DNA of 6,685 nucleotides from DAIMZM01 sp036733985 (GTDB taxonomy: Bacteria; Bacillota; Dehalobacteriia; UBA4068): contig DAIMZM010000110.1 in NCBI GenBank assembly GCA_036733985.1, positions 1 to 6,685 of the forward strand. The letters are read 5' to 3'. Shown here piece by piece: positions 1 to 5,582 of this stretch; position 1 is the first letter of the stretch; the number at the start of each line of letters is the position of its first letter. A program made the translations under genes and the position numbers. The notes below the pieces were generated by a model. It made no database searches. It was not told the origin of the DNA and was given only the letters and a program-made list of their open reading frames with translations.

Positions 1-1
1 C

Positions 2-454
2 GGTGTCCCGACCATGGAAGCCAACGCCCAGGGGCTGCGCTGCACGCGCCAGATGATCGCGATGCTCAAAGACCAGCTGATCCAGACCGGTCGGCTGGCC
101 GAGGAGCGCGAGATCATCTGCGAAGAGACGCGCTGCATCCTGGACGCGTGCTTCGAGCTGGGCCAGGGCGACATCGCCAGGGGCGCGGTACGCGCGTTTC
201 AGGCCGGCGTACTCGACATCCCCTTCGCTCCCAGCCGCTTCAACGCCGGCAAAATGCTGCCGGCCCGGGATGACGACGGGGCGGTGCGCTTCTTCAATTT
301 CGGCAATCTGCCCTTCAGCCCGGACCTGAAAGCCTTCCACCAGGATAAGATCGCCCTCCGGGCCAAGGCGGAAGGCCGGGAAGCCTCTTTCCAGATGGTC
401 ATTGACGACGTTTACGCCATTAGCAAAGGGCGCTTGGTGGGCAGGCCTAAATAA
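2..454 (+). CDS. glmE: Methylaspartate (glutamate) mutase epsilon subunit, C-terminal part
   Basis: This is the 3' end of the large catalytic subunit of adenosylcobalamin-dependent glutamate mutase, which with the small cobalamin-binding sigma subunit interconverts L-glutamate and (2S,3S)-3-methylaspartate in the cytoplasm. The frame is open from base 2, so the ATG at 14 is internal. The first visible residues, GVPTMEANAQGL, and the later stretch with FNAGKMLPARDDDGAVRFF look like the conserved end of the family, recognised from memory. About 150 of the roughly 480 residues expected are present, ending at TAA 452-454. The sigma subunit (glmS) and the reactivase (mutL/glmL) would be expected upstream, outside the window. 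The next gene, mal, consumes the product, and the two are separated by about 42 AT-rich bases with no obvious terminator. The identification is strong; the truncation is only the window edge. Confidence 0.93.
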   Translation, partial: GVPTMEANAQGLRCTRQMIAMLKDQLIQTGRLAEEREIICEETRCILDACFELGQGDIARGAVRAFQAGVLDIPFAPSRFNAGKMLPARDDDGAVRFFNFGNLPFSPDLKAFHQDKIALRAKAEGREASFQMVIDDVYAISKGRLVGRPK

Positions 455-483
455 GGGTTTATCATGTTTTAAATAACATATAA

Positions 484-492
484 AGAAGTGAG
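484..492 (+). promoter_or_regulatory. Ribosome binding site that places the mal start at ATG 497
   Basis: The purine-rich stretch AGAAGTGAG lies just upstream of ATG 497. A GTG at 488 is in the same frame and would add three residues, but it lies inside this purine stretch and has no usable ribosome binding site of its own. Starting at 497 gives a protein beginning MKIV, as remembered for the Clostridium tetanomorphum enzyme, so 497 is preferred. Confidence 0.6.
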
Positions 493-496
493 CAAA

Positions 497-1741
497 ATGA
501 AAATTGTCAAAGCAGTATGCGCACCGGGCCGGACAGGGTTTTTCTTTGATGATCAGCGGGCCATTAAGCAAGGGGCCCAGGCCGACGGCGGCGCTTATCT
601 GGGCGACCCGGCCACGCCGGGCTTTACCGCGGTACGGCAGGCCGGGGAAGCCATCTCCGTGCTGCTGGTGCTGGAAGACGGCCAGGTGGCCTGGGGGGAT
701 TGCGCCGCGGTGCAGTATTCCGGCGCCGGCGGCCGGGACCCCTTGTTCCTGGCCCGGGACTTCATGCCCCTGATCGAAGGCCAGATCTTCCCCAGTCTGG
801 TGGAGCAGGAGATCGGCAGCTTCCGGCAAATGGCCGCGGAGCTGGAAGCCATGACCCTGGAGGGCAAGCGGCTGCACACCGCCATCCGTTACGGCGTCAG
901 CCAGGCCATTCTGGACGCGGTGGCCAAATCCCAGGGGAAAATGATGTGCCAGGTTATAGCCGAGGAATACAACACCGGCTTGGCTAAAGCGCCCATCCCC
1001 ATTTTTACCCAAAGCGGCGACGCCCGCTATGACAACGCGGATAAGATGATCATCAAGGGCGCGGCGGTGCTGCCCCATGGCCTGATCAACCATGTCCGCA
1101 CCAAGCTGGGGGACAAGGGCGAACTGCTGCTGGACTACGTGGTGTGGCTGCGCAAGCGGATTTTGCAGCTTAGGCTCAGGGAAGACTATGATCCGGTGCT
1201 GCATCTGGATGTTTACGGCACCATCGGCCAGCTGTTCGGCAATGACAATTACCAGGCCATGGCCGATTATCTGCAAGCCTTGAGCCAGGCGGCCAGCCCC
1301 TTCCGGCTGCGCGTCGAAGGCCCCCTGGACGCGGATGGGCGGGAGCAGCAGATCCAGGCCTTGCGCATCCTCACCCAGCTGGTGGATGAACAAGGTATCC
1401 CCGTGGAGATCGTGGCGGATGAATGGTGCAATACCCTGGAAGACATCAAGGCCTTCGCCGATCAGAAAGCCGGCCATATGCTGCAGATCAAAACCCCGGA
1501 CCTGGGCGGGGTGGGCAATATCGTGGAAGCGGTGCTCTACTGCAAGGCCCAAGGCATCGGCGCTTACCAGGGGGGCACCTGCAATGAAACCGACCGCAGC
1601 GCCCAGGTCTGCGTGCATTTGGCCATGGCCGCCCAGCCGGATCAGATCCTGGCCAAGCCGGGCATGGGCGTGGACGAGGGCTATATGATCGTCTACAATG
1701 AGATGCAGCGCATTTTAGCGCTGGCCCCAGGCCGTCCATAA
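497..1741 (+). CDS. mal: Methylaspartate ammonia-lyase
   Basis: This enzyme eliminates ammonia from 3-methylaspartate to give mesaconate. It belongs to the enolase superfamily, acts as a cytoplasmic homodimer and needs Mg2+. The protein has 414 residues, close to the 413 of the C. tetanomorphum enzyme. Known active-site residues are in place: Gln172 and the catalytic base His194 (VLPHGLIN); metal ligands Asp238 (HLDVYGT), Glu274 (RVEGP) and Asp308 (VADEW); Gln330 and the second base Lys332 (QIKTPDLGG); and Thr361-Cys362 (GGTCNET). Numbers after about 240 run one higher than in the clostridial protein, suggesting a one-residue insertion. The enzyme should therefore be active. It follows glmE, its substrate supplier. 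An odd point is that the last residues (PGRP) and the stop codon lie inside the left end of the repeat element that begins at 1727, so the natural tail was probably replaced. Confidence 0.97.
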   Translation: MKIVKAVCAPGRTGFFFDDQRAIKQGAQADGGAYLGDPATPGFTAVRQAGEAISVLLVLEDGQVAWGDCAAVQYSGAGGRDPLFLARDFMPLIEGQIFPSLVEQEIGSFRQMAAELEAMTLEGKRLHTAIRYGVSQAILDAVAKSQGKMMCQVIAEEYNTGLAKAPIPIFTQSGDARYDNADKMIIKGAAVLPHGLINHVRTKLGDKGELLLDYVVWLRKRILQLRLREDYDPVLHLDVYGTIGQLFGNDNYQAMADYLQALSQAASPFRLRVEGPLDADGREQQIQALRILTQLVDEQGIPVEIVADEWCNTLEDIKAFADQKAGHMLQIKTPDLGGVGNIVEAVLYCKAQGIGAYQGGTCNETDRSAQVCVHLAMAAQPDQILAKPGMGVDEGYMIVYNEMQRILALAPGRP

Positions 1742-1762
1742 ACTGCGCCAGACGTCGCTCCC

Positions 1763-1793
1763 CCCCACAAAGGCAAAAGCGGTCTTTGCGGGG
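1763..1793. other. Hairpin 1 inside the repeat element
   Basis: CCCC (1763-1766) and CAAAG (1768-1772) can pair with CTTTG (1784-1788) and GGGG (1790-1793), giving nine pairs with one A/C mismatch and an 11-nt loop. The structure is read by eye; folding strength was not calculated. Confidence 0.5.
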
Positions 1794-1803
1794 ACCCCGG
1801 GTT

Positions 1804-1865
1804 GCGGAAGTCCGCCCGGTGCTCGGCGTATGCTTTAATACGCCCGCGCCCGGTCAGCCTTCCGC
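1804..1865. other. Two-level stem (hairpin 2) inside the repeat element
   Basis: GCGGAAG (1804-1810) pairs perfectly with CTTCCGC (1859-1865), enclosing a second perfect 7-bp hairpin, GGCGTAT (1825-1831) with ATACGCC (1838-1844) and a six-base loop. The two arms of the internal loop each carry the direct repeat CGCCCGGT (1813-1820 and 1847-1854). Such symmetry suggests selection for a folded RNA or DNA form. An alternative local fold, CCGGG (1797-1801) with CCCGG (1815-1819), competes with it. Confidence 0.55.
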
Positions 1866-1880
1866 GCCTAGTCTGACTGA

Positions 1881-1914
1881 GCTAGAGCCGCGATCTTTGA
1901 TCGCGAGCTATAGC
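1881..1914. other. Hairpin 3 inside the repeat element
   Basis: A long hairpin: the perfect core CGCGATC (1889-1895) and GATCGCG (1899-1905) closes a TTT loop. It is extended by AGC/GCT across a single bulged A at 1906, then a G/A mismatch, then GCTA (1881-1884) with TAGC (1911-1914). In all there are 14 pairs with one bulge and one mismatch, the strongest single structure visible in the window. Confidence 0.65.
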
Positions 1915-1922
1915 TACGTGCA

Positions 1923-1956
1923 TAGCTGAGATTTTCCCGAAGGGAAAAGCCAGCTA
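1923..1956. other. Hairpin 4 inside the repeat element
   Basis: TAGCTG (1923-1928) pairs with CAGCTA (1951-1956). After a small internal loop, TTTTCCC (1932-1938) pairs with GGGAAAA (1942-1948) around a GAA loop. That makes 13 pairs in total. The 3' side has A's but no U-tract on the + strand, so it does not look like an intrinsic terminator. Confidence 0.6.
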
Positions 1957-2016
1957 GGTCTTGTTTCTGAACAGCCTGGCCAAATAATCTGACTTGACAG
2001 CAGAAAGGAAAGCGGT

Positions 2017-3387
2017 ATGACAAAAGCAGGCGTCAAAGAAGAATTCAGGATTTTATCAGCCACCGCCATTTTGGGCTATGGTTTTCCGGAGGCCTCTTTT
2101 GCGGCGGGGATGGCGCGAAAACCCCATCTGATCGCCGTGGACGCGGGCAGCACGGATCCGGGCCCCTATTATTTGGGCGCGGGGGTCTCCTTTACCGACC
2201 GGGGCGCGGTAAAGCGGGATTTGGAGATCATGATCAAAGCCGGGGTGGAAAACCGCATCCCGGTGGTGATCGGCACCGCCGGCGGCAGCGGCGCCGAGCC
2301 CCATTTGAACTGGTGCCGGGAGATCATCGAGGAAATCGCCAAAGAACAGGGCCTCCACTTCAAGCTGGCGGTGATCCACGCGGAGCTGGATCAGGCTTTT
2401 GTCCGGGAAGAGCTGCGGCAGGGCCGCATCACCCCTTTGGAGCCGGCTCCGGAACTGACGGAGGAACACCTGGCGGCCACCACCCATATTGTGGCGCAAA
2501 TGGGCGTGGAGCCCTTTCTCGCCGCCTTTGAGCAGCAGCCCGGCGTGGTGCTGGCCGGCCGGGCCTATGATCCGGTCTGCTTTGCCGCCTTGGCCATCAA
2601 GCGGGGCTATGATCCCGCCTTGTCCCTGCATCTGGGCAAGATCCTGGAATGCGCGGCCATCTGCGCCACCCCCGGCAGCGGCAGCGACTGCATGTTCGGC
2701 TATATCGGGGAAGACTATTTCCGGCTGGAACCCCTGAATCCGGCCCGGAAATGCACCACCCTTTCCGTGGCCGCCCATACCCTCTATGAAAAAACCGACC
2801 CCTATCTCCTGCCCGGCCCCGGCGGCTGCCTGGATTTGCATGACTGCCGCTTTGAGCAGGAAACTCCGGATATTGTCCGGGTCAGCGGCAGCAAGCTGAT
2901 CCGCACCGGGGCCAATACGGTGAAGCTGGAAGGGGCCAGGAGCATCGGCTTTCGCACCGTGTCCATTGCCGGGGCCCGGGACCCGATCATGATCGCCGAG
3001 ATCGACCGGATCATCAACGGCGTGGCAGAGCGGGTGGCGGATAATTTCCGGGGCAAGCTGGAAGATTATCACCTGCGCTTTAATCTTTACGGCCGGGACG
3101 GGGTGATGGGCCCCTTGGAGCCCCACCCCCAGCCAGGCCATGAGCTGGGCATCGTCATCGAGGCCACCGCTCCCACCCAGCAGCAGGCGGATACGGTCTG
3201 CGCCTTTGCCCGCAGCACCATGCTGCATTACGGCTATGCGGGCCGCCGGGCCACCGCGGGTAATTTGGCCTTCCCCTATTCGCCCAGCGATTTCCACGCC
3301 GGCCAGGTCTTTGTTTTCAGCGTTTACCATCTGCTGGAAACCGCCGATCCCGCGGCCCTGTTCCCCATCGACTATTTGGATCTGTAA
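2017..3387 (+). CDS. AtuA/DUF1446-family protein
   Basis: This 456-residue protein belongs to the family named after AtuA of the acyclic terpene utilisation cluster, whose biochemical function is not established. Recognisable blocks are a GFPEASF segment (22-28), VDAGSTDPGPYYLG (41-54), IGTAGGSGAEPHL (85-97), GRAYDPVCFAA (181-191) and HTLYEKTDPY (254-263). The glycine-rich loops with acidic residues suggest a small-molecule or cofactor site. There is no signal peptide or membrane segment, so it is probably cytoplasmic. The start follows AAAGGAA at 2004-2010 with a six-base spacer. It lies directly after the structured repeat and 15 nt before the DUF4387 start. AtuA-like and DUF4387 proteins are, to my memory, frequent neighbours, which suggests a two-part enzyme. 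The position between mal and mesaconase points to a job in mesaconate or citramalate metabolism. That role is inference. Confidence 0.85.
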   Translation: MTKAGVKEEFRILSATAILGYGFPEASFAAGMARKPHLIAVDAGSTDPGPYYLGAGVSFTDRGAVKRDLEIMIKAGVENRIPVVIGTAGGSGAEPHLNWCREIIEEIAKEQGLHFKLAVIHAELDQAFVREELRQGRITPLEPAPELTEEHLAATTHIVAQMGVEPFLAAFEQQPGVVLAGRAYDPVCFAALAIKRGYDPALSLHLGKILECAAICATPGSGSDCMFGYIGEDYFRLEPLNPARKCTTLSVAAHTLYEKTDPYLLPGPGGCLDLHDCRFEQETPDIVRVSGSKLIRTGANTVKLEGARSIGFRTVSIAGARDPIMIAEIDRIINGVAERVADNFRGKLEDYHLRFNLYGRDGVMGPLEPHPQPGHELGIVIEATAPTQQQADTVCAFARSTMLHYGYAGRRATAGNLAFPYSPSDFHAGQVFVFSVYHLLETADPAALFPIDYLDL

Positions 3388-3388
3388 G

Positions 3389-3394
3389 AGGAGG
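3389..3394 (+). promoter_or_regulatory. Ribosome binding site that places the DUF4387 start at ATG 3403
   Basis: A perfect AGGAGG sits two bases after the preceding stop codon and eight bases before ATG 3403. An in-frame TTG at 3397 is only two bases away from it, too close to be used, so the protein starts MKTKL. Confidence 0.8.
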
Positions 3395-3402
3395 CTTTGG
3401 CC

Positions 3403-3720
3403 ATGAAGACGAAACTGGCAGATATTACCGAGATCATCCGCAGCAAAAACGCCGGCCCCTATGAACTGACCCTGGATCTGATCTTTAAGGATTATGACAG
3501 CTTCAACCGGGTCTGCGCCGCGAAAGCCATCAATGAAGACTTGATCGCGTCTTTGTACAAGATACCCAAGTCCCATATCATCAAAATTGTGGAATTCAAG
3601 CCGGCCAAGGCCATCAAGGCCACCATCCGCCGGCCCCTTTGCAGCGGCGATTTGGGCGAAACCGATGTTTACGGCGCCCAGCAGCACGCGCCCCTGCTGG
3701 ATCTGGAATTTGAACTTTAA
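3403..3720 (+). CDS. DUF4387 family protein
   Basis: This small cytoplasmic protein of 105 residues matches, from memory, the DUF4387 family, which has no assigned function. Two conserved-looking blocks stand out: SKNAGPYELTLDLIF (14-28), and a C-terminal stretch at 76-98 that begins RRPLCSG, includes GETDVYGAQQ and ends HAPL. It has no membrane segment or signal peptide and no obvious nucleotide-binding loop. The gene is only 15 nt downstream of the AtuA-like gene, so the two are surely co-transcribed and may form one complex; its size suits a small subunit. It ends three bases before the 47-bp repeat element. Whether it is a catalytic or an accessory subunit cannot be seen from the sequence. 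Confidence 0.85.
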   Translation: MKTKLADITEIIRSKNAGPYELTLDLIFKDYDSFNRVCAAKAINEDLIASLYKIPKSHIIKIVEFKPAKAIKATIRRPLCSGDLGETDVYGAQQHAPLLDLEFEL

Positions 3721-3722
3721 GC

Positions 3723-3769
3723 CCAGGCTGTTCATAAACGGCGCCATACGTCGCTTCTGAACAGCCTGG
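3723..3769. repeat. 47-bp deleted copy of the structured repeat element
   Basis: Perfect 12-bp inverted ends, CCAGGCTGTTCA (3723-3734) and TGAACAGCCTGG (3758-3769), enclose 23 bases. The left 33 bases match 1727-1759 at 29 of 33 positions, and the right 15 bases (3755-3769) are identical to 1965-1979, so this is the larger element with about 206 bases of its interior missing. It fills most of the gap between the DUF4387 and P-loop/SAD genes. As RNA it would form a 12-bp stem. No run of U follows it, so a simple terminator is unlikely; mRNA processing or stabilisation is possible. Confidence 0.75.
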
Positions 3770-3781
3770 ATCAGTGGCAAA

Positions 3782-3787
3782 AGGAGG
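3782..3787 (+). promoter_or_regulatory. Ribosome binding site of the P-loop/SAD gene
   Basis: AGGAGG lies five bases before ATG 3793 and just downstream of the short repeat element, so the insertion left translation signals intact. Confidence 0.8.
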
Positions 3788-3792
3788 CTGCC

Positions 3793-4755
3793 ATGCCCTA
3801 TTCCGATCGAATGCAGCGAAGCCATCTTTACTCCGTCTTTTTCGCCCCCCGGGGCCTGTTGCGCATGGCGGATTTGGGCATGCAGGTGGCCCAGCAATAC
3901 CTGAGCCCTTTTGATAAGATCATCGGCCTGGTGGGGGAAAGCGGCAGCGGCAAAAGCATGTTCATCAAGGGCATGTTCCCCGGCCTGGAACTGACCAATG
4001 GCGACGACGGGGTGAATATCCGCCCCCTGCCCCTGCTCCAGGTGGGGGAGGATGAAAGCGGCTTTTACGCCCCCCATACCTATCATGTGGACGTCCGCTT
4101 CGAGGCCGCCTTCACCCAGATGTATGCGCTGGCCGCCGCCATCCAGGAGGCGGTGAGCCTGGGCCGCCGGGTGGTGGTGGAGCATTTCGACCTGGTCTAT
4201 CCGCTGATGAAGCGGAACGCCCATCTGCTGATCGGCATCGGCCAGGAAGTGATCATCACCCGTCCCAGCCTGTTCGGGCCGGAGCCGGGGGATATTGCCA
4301 GGCATGTCTTCGCGTCTCTGCCCTTTCGCCGGATGATCCATTCCGCTGAGGAGATTTGCAGCTATCTTCTGGATCTTCAGGGCGTGCCGGATACCTACCG
4401 CCATGACGATGTGCGGCCCGGCTTTGTTTTCCGCTTTGACGAGAAGCCGGAGATCGACCTGGAAGCCCTGGAACGGGACGCCAATGAGCTGGTGGCCCGG
4501 GATATCCCCATTTCTTACTGGGATGAGGAGCATATCGCCCTGGGCGAGGTGGTCCGCCCCTGCAGCGGCCCGCGCATGCATGTGAAAAGCACCGGGGAGA
4601 TCCGGAAGATCACCATCACCAAGGAGCTGCTGCTGGAGCCGATCACCAACCAGTATTTGCTGGTCTGCATTATCGGCGAGCATGATGAGAACCGGGTCAA
4701 TGATTTGAACAATATTGTTAATGGCTGGGGGGGCGACAACCTATGCGCATTTTGA
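3793..4755 (+). CDS. P-loop NTPase with C-terminal alanyl-tRNA synthetase second-additional-domain-like region
   Basis: This 320-residue protein is probably of the kind annotated as 'alanine-tRNA synthetase second additional domain' protein; its function is unknown. A Walker A motif GESGSGKS is at 48-55 after a hydrophobic strand (IIGLV). A Walker B-like strand RRVVVEHFD is at 125-133. The C-terminal part (about 243-296) resembles the tRNA_SAD domain: VVRPCSGPRMHVKSTGEI recalls the CGGTHVxxTGEIG of alanyl-tRNA synthetase. Differences are marked: the Cys257-to-His263 spacing is longer (C-x5-H instead of C-x3-H), and the HxxxH zinc motif is not evident, so true tRNA editing is doubtful. No tRNA-recognition or aminoacylation domain is present. 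The gene overlaps the mesaconase alpha gene by 13 bases, implying co-translation. Roles could include metabolite sensing, kinase or chaperone action, or mutase or hydro-lyase maturation; all are inference. Confidence 0.75.
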   Translation: MPYSDRMQRSHLYSVFFAPRGLLRMADLGMQVAQQYLSPFDKIIGLVGESGSGKSMFIKGMFPGLELTNGDDGVNIRPLPLLQVGEDESGFYAPHTYHVDVRFEAAFTQMYALAAAIQEAVSLGRRVVVEHFDLVYPLMKRNAHLLIGIGQEVIITRPSLFGPEPGDIARHVFASLPFRRMIHSAEEICSYLLDLQGVPDTYRHDDVRPGFVFRFDEKPEIDLEALERDANELVARDIPISYWDEEHIALGEVVRPCSGPRMHVKSTGEIRKITITKELLLEPITNQYLLVCIIGEHDENRVNDLNNIVNGWGGDNLCAF

Positions 4756-5582
4756 AAGCCGAAGCCTTCATACCCGTTGTCAAGGAGCTCTGCATCCGGG
4801 CCAACTGTGATCTGCCCCGGGATGTGCGGGAAAGGCTGGGCGCTTGCCGGGCCGCGGAGCCCTGGCCTGCCGCCCGGGACATGCTGGATAAAATCATCGA
4901 GAATTATCAGCTGGCCGAGGCGAATGCCCTGCCCATCTGCCAGGATACCGGCTTGGCCTGCGTCTTTTTGGATATCGGCCGGGACGTGCATATCGAAGGC
5001 GACCTGGCCCAGGCTGTGGATGAAGGGGTGCGCCAGGGCTACCGGGAGGGCTATCTGCGTAAAAGCGCGGTGGCAGACCCCCTGCGGCGGCTGAACACCG
5101 GCGACAATACCCCGGCCATGCTCTATACCCAGCTGGTTCCCGGGGAGCAGGTGACGGTCACCGTAGCGCCTAAAGGCTTTGGCAGCGAGAATATGAGCCA
5201 GATCAGGATGCTACGGCCCTCCGACGGGGAGCAGGGCGTGATCGATTTCGTCCTTGCCGTGGCGGAAGCGGCCGGGCCCAATCCCTGCCCCCCCATGGTG
5301 CTGGGCGTGGGCCTTGGCGGCACTTTTGACAAAGCCGCCCTCCTGGCCAAGCGGGCGCTGCTGCGGGATTTGGGCAGCCCGAATCCGGATCCCTATTATG
5401 CCCGGCTGGAAGCCCTGCTCCTGGAAAAGATCAATGGCCTGGGCATTGGCCCCCAGGGCTTCGGCGGGGCCACCACCGCCATCAGCGTGGCCATCGAGAT
5501 CATGCCCACCCATATTGCCGGGCTGCCTTGCGCGGTGAACGTCAATTGCCACGCGGCGCGCCATATGACGGAGGTGTTATAA
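4743..5582 (+). CDS. Class I Fe-S hydro-lyase alpha subunit (probable mesaconase/fumarase)
   Basis: This 279-residue protein corresponds to the N-terminal, cluster-binding part of class I fumarases (two-subunit type, also seen in L-tartrate dehydratase). The three expected [4Fe-4S] ligands are visible: Cys66 in ICQDTG, Cys182 in NPCPPMVLG and Cys269 in NVNCHAARH. Other conserved blocks are NTGDNTPAML (118-127) and PKGFGSENMS (143-152). Downstream of mal, the likely reaction is hydration of mesaconate to (S)-citramalate, and class I fumarases are known to accept both mesaconate and fumarate. The cluster would be oxygen-sensitive, fitting an anaerobe. The start ATG overlaps the end of the previous gene by 13 bases, and the only upstream signal is a run of seven G at 4727-4733, so translation probably depends on coupling. 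The stop codon overlaps the beta start by one base. Confidence 0.9.
   Translation: MRILKAEAFIPVVKELCIRANCDLPRDVRERLGACRAAEPWPAARDMLDKIIENYQLAEANALPICQDTGLACVFLDIGRDVHIEGDLAQAVDEGVRQGYREGYLRKSAVADPLRRLNTGDNTPAMLYTQLVPGEQVTVTVAPKGFGSENMSQIRMLRPSDGEQGVIDFVLAVAEAAGPNPCPPMVLGVGLGGTFDKAALLAKRALLRDLGSPNPDPYYARLEALLLEKINGLGIGPQGFGGATTAISVAIEIMPTHIAGLPCAVNVNCHAARHMTEVL
5570..5576 (+). promoter_or_regulatory. Ribosome binding site of the beta subunit
   Basis: GGAGGTG within the end of the alpha gene lies five bases upstream of ATG 5582. It supports this start over an in-frame ATG at 5528, which would need a 55-base overlap with the alpha gene and an N-terminal extension absent from the family. Confidence 0.8.

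Larger units (their letters stand above)
1727..1979. repeat. 253-bp structured repeat element with inverted terminal repeats
   Basis: This gene-free stretch between mal and the AtuA-like gene is bounded by inverted ends: CCAGGCCGTCCA at 1727-1738 and TGAACAGCCTGG at 1968-1979, matching at 10 of 12 positions as inverted repeats. Both ends recur fused together at 3723-3769, which defines the element independently of its surroundings. The interior is a chain of foldable units and has no convincing reading frame. The left end carries the TAA that stops mal. It looks like a non-autonomous, MITE-like dispersed repeat, or a mobile structured RNA. No target-site duplication is evident to me. It has no U-tract, so it is not an ordinary intrinsic terminator. 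It might still influence RNA processing or expression of the genes downstream. Confidence 0.7.

Noticed and set aside
464..479. Small hairpin ATGTT/AACAT between glmE and mal
   Set aside because: Only five A/T-rich pairs with no T-run following; too weak to call a terminator or regulator.
1994..1999. TTGACA, a perfect -35-like hexamer before the AtuA-like gene
   Set aside because: At a 17-base spacing the -10 box would fall at the start codon, where no TATAAT-like sequence exists, so it cannot drive this gene with its ribosome binding site.
1742..2016. A cobalamin riboswitch, suggested by a structured leader in a B12-dependent pathway
   Set aside because: I see no convincing B12-box sequence, the region lies inside the cluster and not upstream of the mutase genes, and its ends recur at 3723-3769 as a repeat.
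3723..3769. Intrinsic transcription terminator after the DUF4387 gene
   Set aside because: The 12-bp stem has a 23-base loop and no T-run on either side, and its ends match a dispersed element; the downstream genes have no separate promoter that I can see.
2056..4683. An 875-codon open frame on the - strand opposite the AtuA-like, DUF4387 and P-loop/SAD genes
   Set aside because: It lies antisense to three well-supported genes and is rich in low-complexity Gln, His, Gly and Ala. It is the expected by-product of strong G/C third-position bias, and it resembles no family I know.
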